Assembly: GCA_051294375.1 (NCBI GenBank)
Contig: CM119268.1
Span: forward strand, 10,974,507 to 11,038,506
Direction of reading: 5' to 3'
Origin: Paraspadella gotoi
Taxonomy: Eukaryota; Chaetognatha
DNA length: 64,000 bases
The notes beneath the pieces were generated by a model. That model ran no database searches and was not told the DNA's origin. It saw only the letters and a list, made by a program, of their open reading frames with translations. Shown here piece after piece: positions 39,414 to 51,259 of this stretch. The translations under genes and the position numbers were made by a program. Numbering within the stretch: the stretch's first letter is position 1; each line of letters opens with the position of its first letter.

Positions 39414-39465
<52 letters not shown>

Positions 39466-39495
39466 GAGGAGAAGAGAGGAGAGAGAGAGAGAGAG
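39379..39495. repeat. (GA)n microsatellite
   Basis: An interrupted GA tract of about 115 bp that ends the duplicated locus. Sequence to its right, up to about 43.87 kb, occurs only once in the window. Confidence 0.85.
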
Positions 39496-40454
39496 CAAAA
39501 AAAAACTTGTTTTTTTATCCTCCACCGTTTTCGCCCTTTTGTGTTTTTTTTTTTTCCAAGTCGATTAGCGAACGAGAAAGCGATTACTTAAAGTGGAGCC
39601 AATCATTTTCTTTTTTTAAATCCGCGATTTTCCTCGATTCATCGGCTTCGCGACAAAACTGGTTCTCAGATTCGCCGAAAAGCAAAAAGTGTGGTTTTTT
39701 TTTCGTCAAAGATATGATAAGCAAAATCCAAGTAAATAAAGTAATAAAAGTAATCGTCATAAAAATCTAAACATCGATATAACGTTTTCTTCATTGCTTT
39801 CGCAATTTGTACTTGGTGTGGAAGTAGTGGTTTCCGACCTAACCATATTCAGTTTATTCACACGATTACATTTTCATTGAATTATATGGAATAAACAGCT
39901 TGAGCATCGTTACGGACAATTTTATCTCCGGTTTCTAAAAAAAGGGTAGGGTGAGGCGAGGTTGCGAAATTAATCGGTCGATGACGATGCGGAGAAAATC
40001 CTTCCTAAAACTAATCAAGGTGTGGATTCCACACCTTGGAAGCGGTAGCGGTCTAAGCGACGGAGGTGTCGGTGGCGGCGTCGGCGACGGCGTCGCTGCC
40101 ACGAAATCGGGTCGTTATGGAATAAACCGAGTGGAAAGGAGATGCTTATTCCTCTGGGTCTTTGTTGTCCCGACGGCGTCGGCGAGGGATGACGCTTTGC
40201 CCTTCCCAGTTCCATTGTTCCGTCGACGAAGCATTCCGTGCATCGCGGGAGTACGCGCGGGAATTCGAAAGTTTCGTTGACCGTATTCGTCAATTAATGA
40301 CTAGTCCTTCTTACTTTTGAACGGGAAACGGGAATCGTAAGGAGGGAAAAGACGGCGATGAAGTCAACGACGACAAAGACGACGGAACGTACCGGTTATC
40401 ATTATATTGTGGAGGTATATTCACACCACATCACGTCGACGATTGTTCGGCCAA
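39496..40454. other. Single-copy intergenic stretch with a GC-rich patch
   Basis: Mostly AT-rich, but 40020-40290 is GC-rich and rich in GTCGGCG-type triplets with long open frames on both strands. Neither translation shows a recognisable domain, so it may be a low-complexity exon, a regulatory GC island or repeat debris. Confidence 0.35.
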
Positions 40455-40680
40455 TACGATTGGCTCAGTGGGGAAACACACCATGCCAGGCGTAGTGTTC
40501 CATCCAGAGTTCTAACGACTTCCCTCTGCGTTGACAAAGCGCCACCGTCCCAGGGTAACCGCGCCAGTGACTGGATGGGTCATTGAGGGTCGGAACCCCC
40601 TAAGACATCAGTAAGATGCCCCTTCCCAATGGGCATCACGGGAACCCGTCTGTTGCCATAATATGATAGAAGATTGATTG
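40455..40680 (+). repeat. tRNA-derived SINE-like element (diverged)
   Basis: The left end has a tRNA A-box-like stretch (TTGGCTCAGTGGGG). A body of about 170 bp follows, including a core at about 40564-40600 (agtgactgga...ggtcattgagggtc). The same core occurs at 44815-44845 downstream of a better tRNA-like head. The B box here is poor. This looks like an old member of the same family. Confidence 0.4.
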
Positions 40681-41207
40681 TCACCAAATCGTCATCGTTT
40701 TTACTCAGAAACGAAAACTGGAATTGTCTTTTTTTTTTTTTGGCGACTTGGGATTTTGTATAATAACGTTGAAAATCAAACTAGGATGGGTTCATCATTT
40801 AAAGTTTAAATTCCAATCATATTGATTCTGATTTATAGACAGTTATAGAAATGCGATTATGTGTATGTATTACCAGAAAATAGCAACTAATGTAATTTAA
40901 TACTTGATTGACTGAATTCTTGGCAAGTACGTGATTAAGTATGAAATATTTGTGGGACGATTTTTTTCACATCTGCTTAGTTATCAACATTATTATCAAT
41001 ATTAAATCTGGACTTGCGATCTCTTGAAAAAGTCAATGAGAAATTTCTTGAATTTATTTTATTAATTCATTACAATTTTTTTTAGTCGATATACAAAAAG
41101 ATACGATATTTCTTAAACTACAGATTTTTTAAAAAAGATTTTTAGTTAATAATTTGTAATGTGTTCCAAATCTTTTTAATGAATTGTCTCATTACAACTG
41201 TAAAAGA

Positions 41208-42850
41208 CTAAAAGACGGCAATTGTAAGGGTTCTCGCGAACTTAAGCTCATCCTTAAAAAGGATACCATCTTTCCTTGGAGAATAGATAAACTGTGGGAA
41301 GGTCTTCCAAGCATTTCCCTTGTTGAACGCCCAGCTACACACTTCATCAGTCCTGATAGAAAAAAAATCATGAAAAATCTCTATTATTTCGTTAAATTTT
41401 ACATTGATGACCGATTTAAGACAATTCAAATAGCTTAAAATAAAGTTGATCGGGGATTTTTTTTTTAAAGCAAAATCCTCTTACCCAGCGACTTGTCTCA
41501 GCGGCCACGTGTGCTCCGATCAAACCTAGCTTCGTTGTCGAAACGTTTATCTATGCTATGGAAGCCCTTAAACTTGACCAGATGTCAATAGACAATTCGG
41601 ATTTCGGTTCAAACTTACATGTCTGACACCATGAAGTAACCGAAATCTACTTGGCAGCCGCCATAGTTTAGGTTGACGTAGAAATGCCTCCCGGCATCTT
41701 CTTCCCCTTTGACATCCCACTTGTTGTAACTTCTATCAACATCTACGCTGGGGCCTGCGTTGATTTGGACGATCCGCTTTCTTGAGAACCAGCTGCAGAT
41801 ATCGCTGTCTTTACCATTAAATATAATGTCGACGACGGGCGTTTTGTTGTCCCAGTCCCAAAATGTGAATCGAACCTGAAGCAGAGAATTTAACAAAGAT
41901 TTTCTCAAAAATCATTACAAAGAGGCGGCACATTTAAAGAACTACGCTAAGCATGGTAAAAATAAGTAACCTCATTATATTAAAACTTTTTTTCTTTATT
42001 TGTGGTGGAAATTACAGATCAGAAAATAAGTTGAAATTTTTTTATGTCGCAATTTCTTTTTGATAAATACATATTCGAATGACCATTTTTTAAAACATTA
42101 CTAAATATTAAATGTAATAATTATTATTCATGAAATTAGCAGGCTCATAAAAGGTTCCTTATACATTTTGAAGTAAAAATTCGGGGATAAAATCATTATC
42201 ATCCATGATTTTAAAATTATTGGCTTATTATAAATGTTAAAACATGTCTTTCTAATAGTGATTATTTACTTTTTTAATTCAAAACAAAAAAAATTCATAG
42301 TCTAAATAATAATTAAACGTTAGGTTGTCGTAAAATAATTTGAATTCGGCGATAACCATTAGTACAGCATATATAATTTTATATATTCTTTAGAAATGTC
42401 GGGCCAGTTGATACGCGTTGAAAGGTTCATGTGTTGAATTTTTCGGCGGAAGGGCCGTGGCCACTGAATAGTCCACTAAAAATAACATATTGAACACTAT
42501 TACAAAAAAATTTGTATTTGTATGTCTCAACCTTTTTGTAGCCTTCGGCAAACATTTTTGTCCAATTGGTAAGAAAAGTTTTGTCCGTCCATCCGCCAGT
42601 GAATTCCATCCCCATATCTGAATATTTGTCCGCATCGCCGGTTACGAGCTTCGGATCCATTCCTGTTCAGAAATCGATATTAAATTTTTGTTTGAAAAGA
42701 TTTGAAAGGATGCTCCTTTCCTAACTAAACTTACCCTCGGTGAAAGCCTTTAAGACGTTAATTCCGCTGCCGACGCCGACGCGCAGCACGAGGCGCCCGT
42801 ACTCGACTAAAGCATTCGCCGAATTGCAACTGGGCATGGCGCCACCTTCA
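41208..42850 (-). CDS. Uncharacterised secreted-type invertebrate protein
   Basis: Four exons on the minus strand: about 42850-42735, 42662-42532, 41875-41619 and 41352-41208 (stop). Phases agree at every join and introns start with GT. The product reads GRLVLRVGVGSGINVLKAF, a middle part with FTGGW, then DIIFNGKDSDICSWFSRKR, a GRHFYVNLNYGGCQVDFGY block, CSWAFNKG and PQFIYSP near the C-terminus. This pattern (LV.R....G, a WFS block, R.FY.N..YGGC..D.G, then CxW and PQ.(I/L)YS) matches an uncharacterised family I recall from molluscs and other marine invertebrates; no function is known to me. The paired cysteines suggest an extracellular protein. The first exon start is unsure (ATG at 42840 or more exons upstream). 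An alternative terminal exon is possible at 42476-42390. Bases here look clean. Confidence 0.6.
41876..42531 (-). other. Large intron of the secreted-type gene
   Basis: About 650 bp of AT-rich intron. A second acceptor (TTTTTAG) near 42476 opens a frame ending with a stop at 42390-42392 after about 28 residues, which could be an alternative 3' exon giving a truncated protein. Confidence 0.35.
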
Positions 42851-43867
42851 AAGATCAATTAGGCAGCTAGATAATGAACTCATCAGGAAAAGTGGGATGA
42901 GATCGAGATAAAATAATAATGATATTAATAATCATAGTGACTTTCAAAACTATCATCTTAGAGCTGGATAACTTGTAACATAACATATATCAGTTGAATA
43001 AATTTCATTTGGTTTTTTTTTAACATTTTTAAAAAAACTATTTACGAATACTTAATAAGTTTTTTATCCATTATAAATTCACGTATTTTACCATATTTTA
43101 ACGTCAGTACGAACAAAAATCCCAAAAAAATTTTCGAAGTCATGTTGAATATTTTTTTTTGAGTTTTTTGGACAACTTTTGAAGACCATTGGTTTGCCAA
43201 AAATGTTTAGCAATGTGGAAACGGCCTCCTTAAAAATATTTTAGAAAACATAAAAAAATAATTCTGTCATAAACTGAACTCGAAATTTCAGTTATAAAAT
43301 TTATTTTTTATTTGAAAGTCTCACGGGCCCCCTTTGGAATTCAGGCAACTTGACTCCTTTTTTTAATTTTCTTTATACAGTTACACAATTATACAATTAC
43401 AGCGAGATACGTGGTGAATGATGTGGATAATGTAGATGGATGTGATGTGATTGATGATGGGGTGGATTGGGTGGAATGTGATGGATGGATGGATGTGATA
43501 TACTGATGTGGTGGGTAAGTCATTGAAACTGAATAAATAGACGGCAGAGAGCGTGATAGATGCGTTGCTTGTGAGGTAAATGGTGGATGAAGACGTGAAC
43601 ATTCGCATGGAACAGGTCAATCCTGTTGTGGCGAGAGGAAAGTTTTTATCCTGGCTTTGTAGGTAAACTATTTTTATGTTTTGTCAAATTGAACCAAAAA
43701 ATAGAATTTACTGTAGCAATAGGCATATAGGCATATAGGCTATAACAAATATTAGATGAATTTTTTTACCGGATTAATGTTGGACATTAAAACTATATTT
43801 CAAAATTCAATTTTAAAAATTGCATTCAATTTGATTTTAAGATTTTTTTTTTATGCTCGAGCTGTAT
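42851..43867. other. AT-rich stretch with a GATG-type tandem patch
   Basis: No gene is supported. At about 43410-43520 there is an irregular tandem of GATG/GTGATG words, a minisatellite-like patch. A short direct repeat (ggcatatag) occurs at 43723-43740. Confidence 0.5.
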
Positions 43868-44674
43868 AATAAGGAGGGTAAGAATTAAAGCATTTAAAAA
43901 ATAGAGATTTCTATTATAAATTATTTTGTTCGTTGAATATATATAAATAAAATACTATAAAATTGATTTGTCTACATAAGATATCCATATCCATGGATAA
44001 AAAAAATTTATTTAGATTTATAATAAGAGATTTTGATGAAGCTCAAAAAGTTAAATGGAAGATTATTGCAAGATATTGAGATGAGGTGGTATGAATATTC
44101 GGCCACAGGATATTAATTATAAACTTTCAAAAATTCAATGATAAGTGTGTCAAAAATATAAATAATCTTTAAAAATTATCATCATCATCAGCTACATTAA
44201 ACCGGTTTTCTTAATTATTGTGATAATATTTGTCCAACTTTATGAGCTTTATCCTAATTAGATTAAAAAAATGTAAATAAAAAATAGTCATATTATACAG
44301 TATCTAATGATCTCCGTTTTCTTAACTGCCGGATTTATTTTTATTTCATAACTTTTGATAAGCATTAACATTATTGACGGGACAACTTCTAGTTTTAACC
44401 GAGTCCACCTTACCGAATAGTTTGTCACGTATAGAATAACTTTTTACGAGTGATAAGAAATTTTCATTTTCGCCGCAAATAACATATAACATATTCACTC
44501 TCACTACTTTCGGGCCACGTCGGCGTAATATCAGTGTAATATCACGCATTGTCTATTCGCGCCCTTTAAGTTTAAGTGTTCATCGTAAATGAGTAGGATG
44601 AGACCCCTAACTTCTAAGCCACTTCTTGTCGCGGATCCCAAGTTCTATCTCGCGAGCTAATAACAGGCTGTGGC

Positions 44675-44890
44675 AGCACGACTTAAAACTGCTTCACTGC
44701 TGTCCATCATCAGCCTCGTCTGAATACCTGAGCTTAGGAGGTTAAATCATCAGGTTTCAACCGTGCGTCCCGGTTCAGTCCTGGCTTAAATGTGACGGAG
44801 CTGGTTTAAAAAATGCTAGTGACAGGAGGCGGTCACTGAGGGTCCGCAGCCCCGGGCGCACCTGGTATCAAAGGCAATCCTTACCATTTT
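44675..44890 (+). repeat. tRNA-derived SINE-like element
   Basis: A-box-like (gagcttaggagg) and B-box-like (GGTTCAGTCC) words lie about 35 bp apart, as in tRNA genes, but no complete cloverleaf with acceptor stem is apparent. A body follows with the core agtgacaggaggcggtcactgag-type sequence shared with 40564-40600. Copies are at about 49730-49940 (-) and 58250-58510 (+), inside the other A modules. Confidence 0.5.
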
Positions 44891-45345
44891 TATCTACATG
44901 GTGACAATTTTACAAGCGCCGGTAGAAAAACCAGTGGTTATTTCATTAATTTTAAAATTTAGTTGAGTAGAAAATATTAAAACTATTTATGTGTTAAAAT
45001 TTTATATTGATCAGTTAAGATATGCCTTGACAATGAGTGGAGAAAGTTGGCTTTTCAAATCGGGTTTCATTTTCCAGAATGTTTCAGAATCTTCATTAAA
45101 TTTCCGTCTAGTAGCTTCCTTCCATTTTTTCGTAGGGCAAATCTTTTAGAAGTTACACATTGCGATAATTCTTTATTGTCTAATAAAAATAAAATCTAAT
45201 CTTTGTTGTAAAAGACTTCGTCTTTATTTCAAACTCAAGTTAAAGTCAAAAAAAGAAAAAAAACGTATTAAGTTTTCCACCATTTTTGGTATTGAGTTAT
45301 TTGTTTTTATTTCGAATTGATTTACTTATTTTTTTTTTAATTTCG

Positions 45346-45766
45346 CAATTCCAAAGGCACTGTACCTTTCTTTGGTTCATAAAAGTGCCATTGAAGCTTT
45401 CAGAAAAAAATGGAAAGACGCGCAACATCGGCAGTGAGGCTGAAAAGATTCGCGTTAAAAGTATGGAAAAATATTTCATCTTTGAACTTTTTAACAATTA
45501 TGTGATATACTTTTTGCCTATTTGGCATTATATGAGTTATACAGTATTGACTTCATGATCATGTACCACGTGATCAAGTGATTTTTCAGTTATGAAACAT
45601 ATGAACTTTTCTCGCTTCGAGACGGACGTCCCTCGCGATTCGAAGAATCGATTAACGGCCGCGAGGGAGACGATGTTTGCCCGGCAGGGGTCGTGTCCAA
45701 AACCCGTCGAGATGCCGAGGCCTACGGGGCAGCCCCAGCCGGGGGCATCCTTGAAATAACCTGTCG
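45346..45766 (+). CDS. Two candidate exons of an unrecognised gene
   Basis: Candidate exon 1 (about 45346-45434) translates with IPKALYLSLVHKSAIEAFR. Its acceptor is clearest in the copy at 58964 (TTTCAG/CAATTCC) and its donor clearest in the inverted copy near 49130 (CAG/GTGAGG). Candidate exon 2 (45590-45766) follows TTTTTCAG and reads YETYELFSLRDGRPSRFEE, then GDDVCPAG and AAPAGGILEIT, with a possible donor GTTAGT. Three copies together support real splice signals, but each copy has frame errors. I do not recognise the protein and infer no function. It could be internal exons of a larger gene spanning module A. Confidence 0.35.
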
Positions 45767-45940
45767 GTTAGTGGGTATTAATGCGAGGGGCTGACCTAAC
45801 GAAGAACCATTCGGAGCAATTCTCCTCGGGCACTGTTTCAAGAGGGTTGTTGACTGATGAGTTGAGCGAACGACTGATCGATTGATAATCTCGCCTCCTA
45901 GATTTTTTAAAGCCCGTTCCATAGTTTTGGACACAGGCAT

Positions 45941-46047
45941 CAGTCTGCATTTTGGTGATTTTGTTATTTCTCGTGACGGTCGAANNNNNNNNNNCACAGG
46001 CATCAGTCTGTATTTTGGTGATTTTGTTATTTCTCATGACGGTCGAA
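45941..46047. other. 10-N gap with the same sequence on both sides
   Basis: About 45 bases ending at 45984 are repeated, with two or three mismatches, immediately after the N run 45985-45994. The corresponding place in the third A module (about 59565-59610) has the segment only once. This is an unmerged overlap, not a biological tandem repeat. Confidence 0.85.
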
Positions 46048-46565
46048 TGTTACTGTTTTTAATTTAAAAAAAAAAAAGAATCAAATTCTACAATATTGTT
46101 TATTAGTATTTTATAACGTTTTGTTTTAACATGACCTCTAAGGCAACAAATCTCAGACCAAAATGAATTTGAGGTCTCTGATTTTTTACGATATATCGTC
46201 CGAAGCGCCGTGGGGGATTTTTCCGCGTGATGTCGCCTTTCCTCACGTTTCTGACAAATCGATTTCGAGATTTCAACAAGAAAACGTGGCCGTGCATCCG
46301 ACTTCTTCGACAAAGGAAAGGAGGTCACTTTTTCCATCGTCCCGGATTCCTCCGAGGTCCGACGTGTCCAGATATATCCACTCGAAAAAAAAGGCCCCGG
46401 CTCATTTTCCAACGTCTACTTTTCCCCCCCACTGTCCTTTCATTTCTTCCATTCTATTTCCTTGTCGTCTTGGCATCGCCTCCTTCAGCCCTCATTTCCG
46501 TTTTTTTTGGGGGGACCAAAGAATTGCAAAGCTCACAAATGGTCATGAAAGCCGGAAACGAATAA

Positions 46566-46623
<58 letters not shown>

Positions 46624-46815
46624 AGAGAGAGAGAGAGAGAGAGAAGAGAGAGAAGAGAGAAAGAAATTACGAATAAAAAGATTTACTTGGGGATTTAGAT
46701 TCGATTCAGAATCACGGACTAAATCCCCCGTTTTTCCCTTTTTCATCTCCAGTTTTTTGAGCTCCGCAATCCGGGAGGTAGTTTTATGATTTTGAAAGTG
46801 TTATGTATAGCTTTC

Positions 46816-46868
<53 letters not shown>

Positions 46869-47136
46869 CTTCTCATCTCTCTCTCTCTCTCCTCTCTATC
46901 TATCCTTCTCTTTTTTTCTCTCTCGGGACACGCCTTTAATTTGCATAAAGATTGAGGTACTTCGAAAAGAGTGGCAAGATTCCGAAAAGACGACGTCGGA
47001 ACAAGAATCACGATGACCCAGAAGTTGCGCTCGGAAAAGTTACGAGGCAGAAGTTGCTGGCAGAAGGCTGTTGGTCGCGCGCAGAAATTGCGATACGCAT
47101 CATCAACGTTGACTCATTTCTCTCTTTCGATTTTTC

Positions 47137-47161
47137 NNNNNNNNNNNNNNNNNNNNNNNNN
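47137..47161. other. Assembly gap (25 N) at a palindrome centre
   Basis: Left of the gap is module A forward; right of it is module A in reverse complement, starting a little further along than where the left arm stops. Confidence 0.95.
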
Positions 47162-47667
47162 TTAAAAAAATCTTTGAATAATAAAAATCGGAAATGTCGT
47201 CGGCAAAAATGGAAAAAATAGGTTTTAGATGGTTAGAGGTCTTACTAGAGTTTGGTTGAGATATGAGATAAGAGAGAGAAGGAGAGAGAGAGGAGAGAGA
47301 GAGGAGAAGACGAGAGAGAGACGAGAGAGAGGAGGAGTAGAGAGAGAGAGAGACGGGACGAAGGTTGTGCTTGAATTATTTTTCGCCATCGCTGGAAAAA
47401 TCGAAAGGAGAAATGAGTCAACGTTGATTGGATTGCGTATACGCTAATTTTCTGCGCCGAGGCCAACAGCCTTTGCCAGCAACTTCTGCCTTCGTAACTT
47501 TCCGTAGCGCAACTTCTGGGTCATCGTGATTCTTGTTCGACGTCGTCCTTTTCGGAATCGTTGCCACTCTTTCGAGTACCCATCATCTTTATGCAAATTA
47601 AAGGCGTGCCGAAGAGAAAAAAGAGAAGTAGATAGAGAGAGAGAGAGAGAGAGAGATGAGAAGAGAT

Positions 47668-47698
<31 letters not shown>

Positions 47699-47897
47699 AG
47701 AGAGAGAGAGAGAGTGAAAGCATTACATACACTTTCCAAAATCATAAACTACCTCCCGATCCTGCCGGAGCTTCAAAAAACTGGATTTATGAAAACGGAA
47801 AAACGGGGGATTCTAGTCCGTGTTACTGAATCAATCTAAATCACAATAAATTTTTTATCTTAATTTCTCTCTCTTCTTCTCTTCTCCTCTCTCTCTT

Positions 47898-47931
<34 letters not shown>

Positions 47932-50790
47932 TCTCTCTCTCACTCTCTCTTCTCTCATCATGTGCGGTTCGATATCGTTCCACCCGGCCTTCATGACACA
48001 TGGTTGTGAGCTTTGCAATTCCTTTGGTCCCCAAAAAAACGCGAAATGAGGGCTGAGGAGGCGTCCAGACGACAAGGAAATAGAATGGAAGAAAAATGAA
48101 AGGACAACGTGGGGGGGAAGTAGACGTGGAATGAGGTCTCGGGCCTTTTTTTTTCGAGTGGTATCTTCTGACACGTCGGACCATCGGAGGAATCCGGGCG
48201 ATGGAAAAACAGTGAACCATCACTTTCTTGTGTCGAGAAGTCGAGACCGGCCACGTATTATTCTTGTTGAAAATACTCGAATCAGATTGTCATGAAACGT
48301 GAGGTAAAGGCGAACATCACGCGGAAAATCCCCTCCGATCGGATTCTTTGTATAGCTGCGATTCACTTAGCGGACCACTGTCCCCGACGATATATATCGT
48401 AACAAAATCGAGACCTCAAAATTACTTTTGGTCTGAGATTTGTTGCCTATTAGAGGTCATGTCTAAAACAAACCGTTACTACAAATACTGAATAAAAATA
48501 TTGGTAGAATTTGATTCTGTGTCTTTTTTTAAATTAAACAGTAAACATTTCATCCGTTGACACGAAAATATAACAAATCACCAAAATAGGCAAGCTGTGC
48601 CTTAGTGTGTCCAAAACTTGGAACGGGCTTTAAAAAATCTAGGAGGCCGAGATTATCATATCGACTCCAGTCGTCGCTTCACACTCATCAGTCAACAACC
48701 AACCTCTGAAACAGTGCCCGAGGAGAATTGCTCCGAATGGTGCTTACGTTAGGTTCACCCTGCTTAATACCACTAACCGACCAGGTTGATTCAAGGAATG
48801 CCCCGCGCTGGAGGCTGCCCTCGTAGGCCTCGCATCTCGACGGGTCTTTGGACACGCACCCCTGCCGGGCAAACATCGTACTCCCTCGACGGCGTTAATC
48901 GTTCTTTCGAATCGCGAGGACGTACCGTCTCGAAGCGAGACAAAGTTCCATATGTTTCATAACTAAAGAAAATCACATTGAATCACTAGTGAGTACAATG
49001 ATCATGAAGTCAACTACTGTATAACTCATATAATGCCACATAGGCAAAAAGTATATCACAATAATTGTTAAAAAAGTTCAAAAGAATGAAAAATTTTTCC
49101 ATACTTTTAACCCGCAGAATCTTCTCACCTCACCTGCCGATGGGCGCGTCTTTCCATTTTTTCCTGAAAGCTACAATGGCACTTTTTATGAACCAAAGAA
49201 AAGGTACAAGTGCCTTTGAATTGCGAATTAAAAAAAAATAAGTAAATCAATTCGAAAATAAAAAACAAATAACTCAAGTACCAAAAAATGGTGGAAAACT
49301 TAATACGTTTTTTTTCTTTTTTTTGACTTTAACTTGAGTTTGAATAAAGACGAAGTCTTTTACCAACAAAGATTAACATTTTATTTTTATTCAGAACAAT
49401 AAAGAAATTATCACGCAATGTGTAAACTTCTAAAGATTCATGCCCTACAAAAAAATGGAGGAAAGCTACTAGAACGGAAATTTAATCGAAGATTCTGAAA
49501 CCATTCTCGGAAAATTGAAACCCGATTTGAAAAGCCAACTTTCTCGCACCTCATTGTCAAGCCATTATCTAACTGATCAATATAAAATTTTAACACATAA
49601 ATAGTTTTAATATTCTTTCTACCTCAACCTAAATTTTAGAAATTAATGAAATAACCACTGGTTTTTCTACCCAGCTGCTTGTAAAATTGTCACCATGTAG
49701 ATAAAATATGGTAAGGATTGCCTTTGAATACCAGGTGCGCCCGGGGCTGCGGACCCTCCAGTGACCGCCTCCTGTCACTAGCAATTTTTTTAAAACCAGC
49801 TCCGTCACAATTTAAGCCAGGACTGAACCGGCGACGACGGTTGAAACCTGATGATTTAACCTCCTAAGCTCAGGTTATTCTAGACGAGGCTGATGATCTG
49901 GAACAGCAGTGAAGCAGTTTTAAGTCGTGCTGCGCGCCACAGCCTGTATTAGCTCGGGCAGAGATAGAACTTGGATCCGCGCACAAGATGTGGCTTAGAA
50001 GTTAGGGGTCTCATCTCTACCTCATCATTACGATGAACACTTAAAACTTAAAAAAGGGCGCGAATAGACAATGGCGTAGATATTAACACTGATATTACGC
50101 CGACGTGGCCCGAAAGTAGTGAGGAGTGAAATAATGTTATATGTTATTTGCGGCGAAATGAAAATTTCTTATCACTCGTAAAAAGTTACTTCTATACGTG
50201 ACAAACTATATCGGTAAGGTGGACTGCGGTTTAAAACTAGAAGTTGTCCGTCAATAATTGTTAATGCTTATCAAAAGTTATGAAATACAAAATAAATCCG
50301 GCGAGTTAAGAAAACGGAGATCATTAGATACTGTATAATTATGACTATTTTTTATTTACATTTTTTTATCTAATTAGGATAAAGCTCATAAGTTGGACAA
50401 ATATTAATCACATATAATTAAGAAAAACCGGTTTAATGTAGCTGAATGATGATGATTAATTTTAAAGATTATATTATATTTTTTGACACACTTATCATTG
50501 AATTTTTGAAAGTTTATAATTATATATCCTGTGGCCGAATATCATACCACCGATCATCTCAATATCTTGCAATAATCTTCCATTTAACTTTTTGAGCTTC
50601 ATCAACAATCTCTTATTATAAATCTAATATAAATTTTTTATCCATGGATATGGATATCTTATATGTAGACAAATCATTTTATAGTATTTTATTTATAATA
50701 TATGTCAACCGAACAAAATAATTTATAATAGAAATCTCTATTTTTTAAATGCTTTAAATTCTTAACCCTCCTTATTAATTATTCAAAAAA
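47162..50790 (-). repeat. Module A, inverted copy
   Basis: Reverse complement of 57695-61010 and, at its far end, of 43868-44160. It contains the inverted candidate exons (about 48760-48970 and 49120-49210), the inverted SINE-like element and GA/CT tracts at 47265-47360, 47633-47715 and 47865-47960. No frame is intact. Confidence 0.8.
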
Positions 50791-51200
50791 TTTTAAATCT
50801 CAAAGATTTGCTTCATCAGAGTGGAATTTTCGTAGTTTTATTTTCTCTTTTCAAATCCAAATTGTCAAAATTGTTCTCTTATCTAAAAACGCGAAACTTG
50901 AGTTCTGAATTTAACATTTTTTTTATCCTCATCGTCATTGTTCGATTTAATTATTTATTTTATTACGTCACAGCCCCTTATTACTTGATAGACAATTAAT
51001 GAACCAATAACCTAATAAATTCAAACGCTTGTCAATTGTTAACTAAAATTGTTTACAAAACCAGTGTATTCATCTGTTATTGTCTTCCAGACGCTATTTT
51101 CTGATATTCGTTATGAAGTTACCTAATACCCGGCCGAGTTAGACTCCCTTTATAACAAATGCAGGATCAGGAAGTTGAACGGTGTTAAAGAGAAGGATAC

Positions 51201-51259
<59 letters not shown>

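Larger units (their letters stand above)
43868..47136 (+). repeat. Module A, forward copy 1
   Basis: A 3.3 kb segment that recurs inverted at 47162-50790 and forward at 57695-61010. Contents in order: AT-rich part, SINE-like element (44675-44890), two candidate exons (45346-45766), a duplicated flank around a 10-N gap, and GA and CT microsatellites at about 46570-46660 and 46816-46905. It ends at a 25-N gap. Confidence 0.8.

Noticed and set aside
46163-46789. Long open frames on both strands in module A
   Set aside because: The frame is not preserved in the inverted or third copy, it runs into a GA microsatellite, and no family features are visible.
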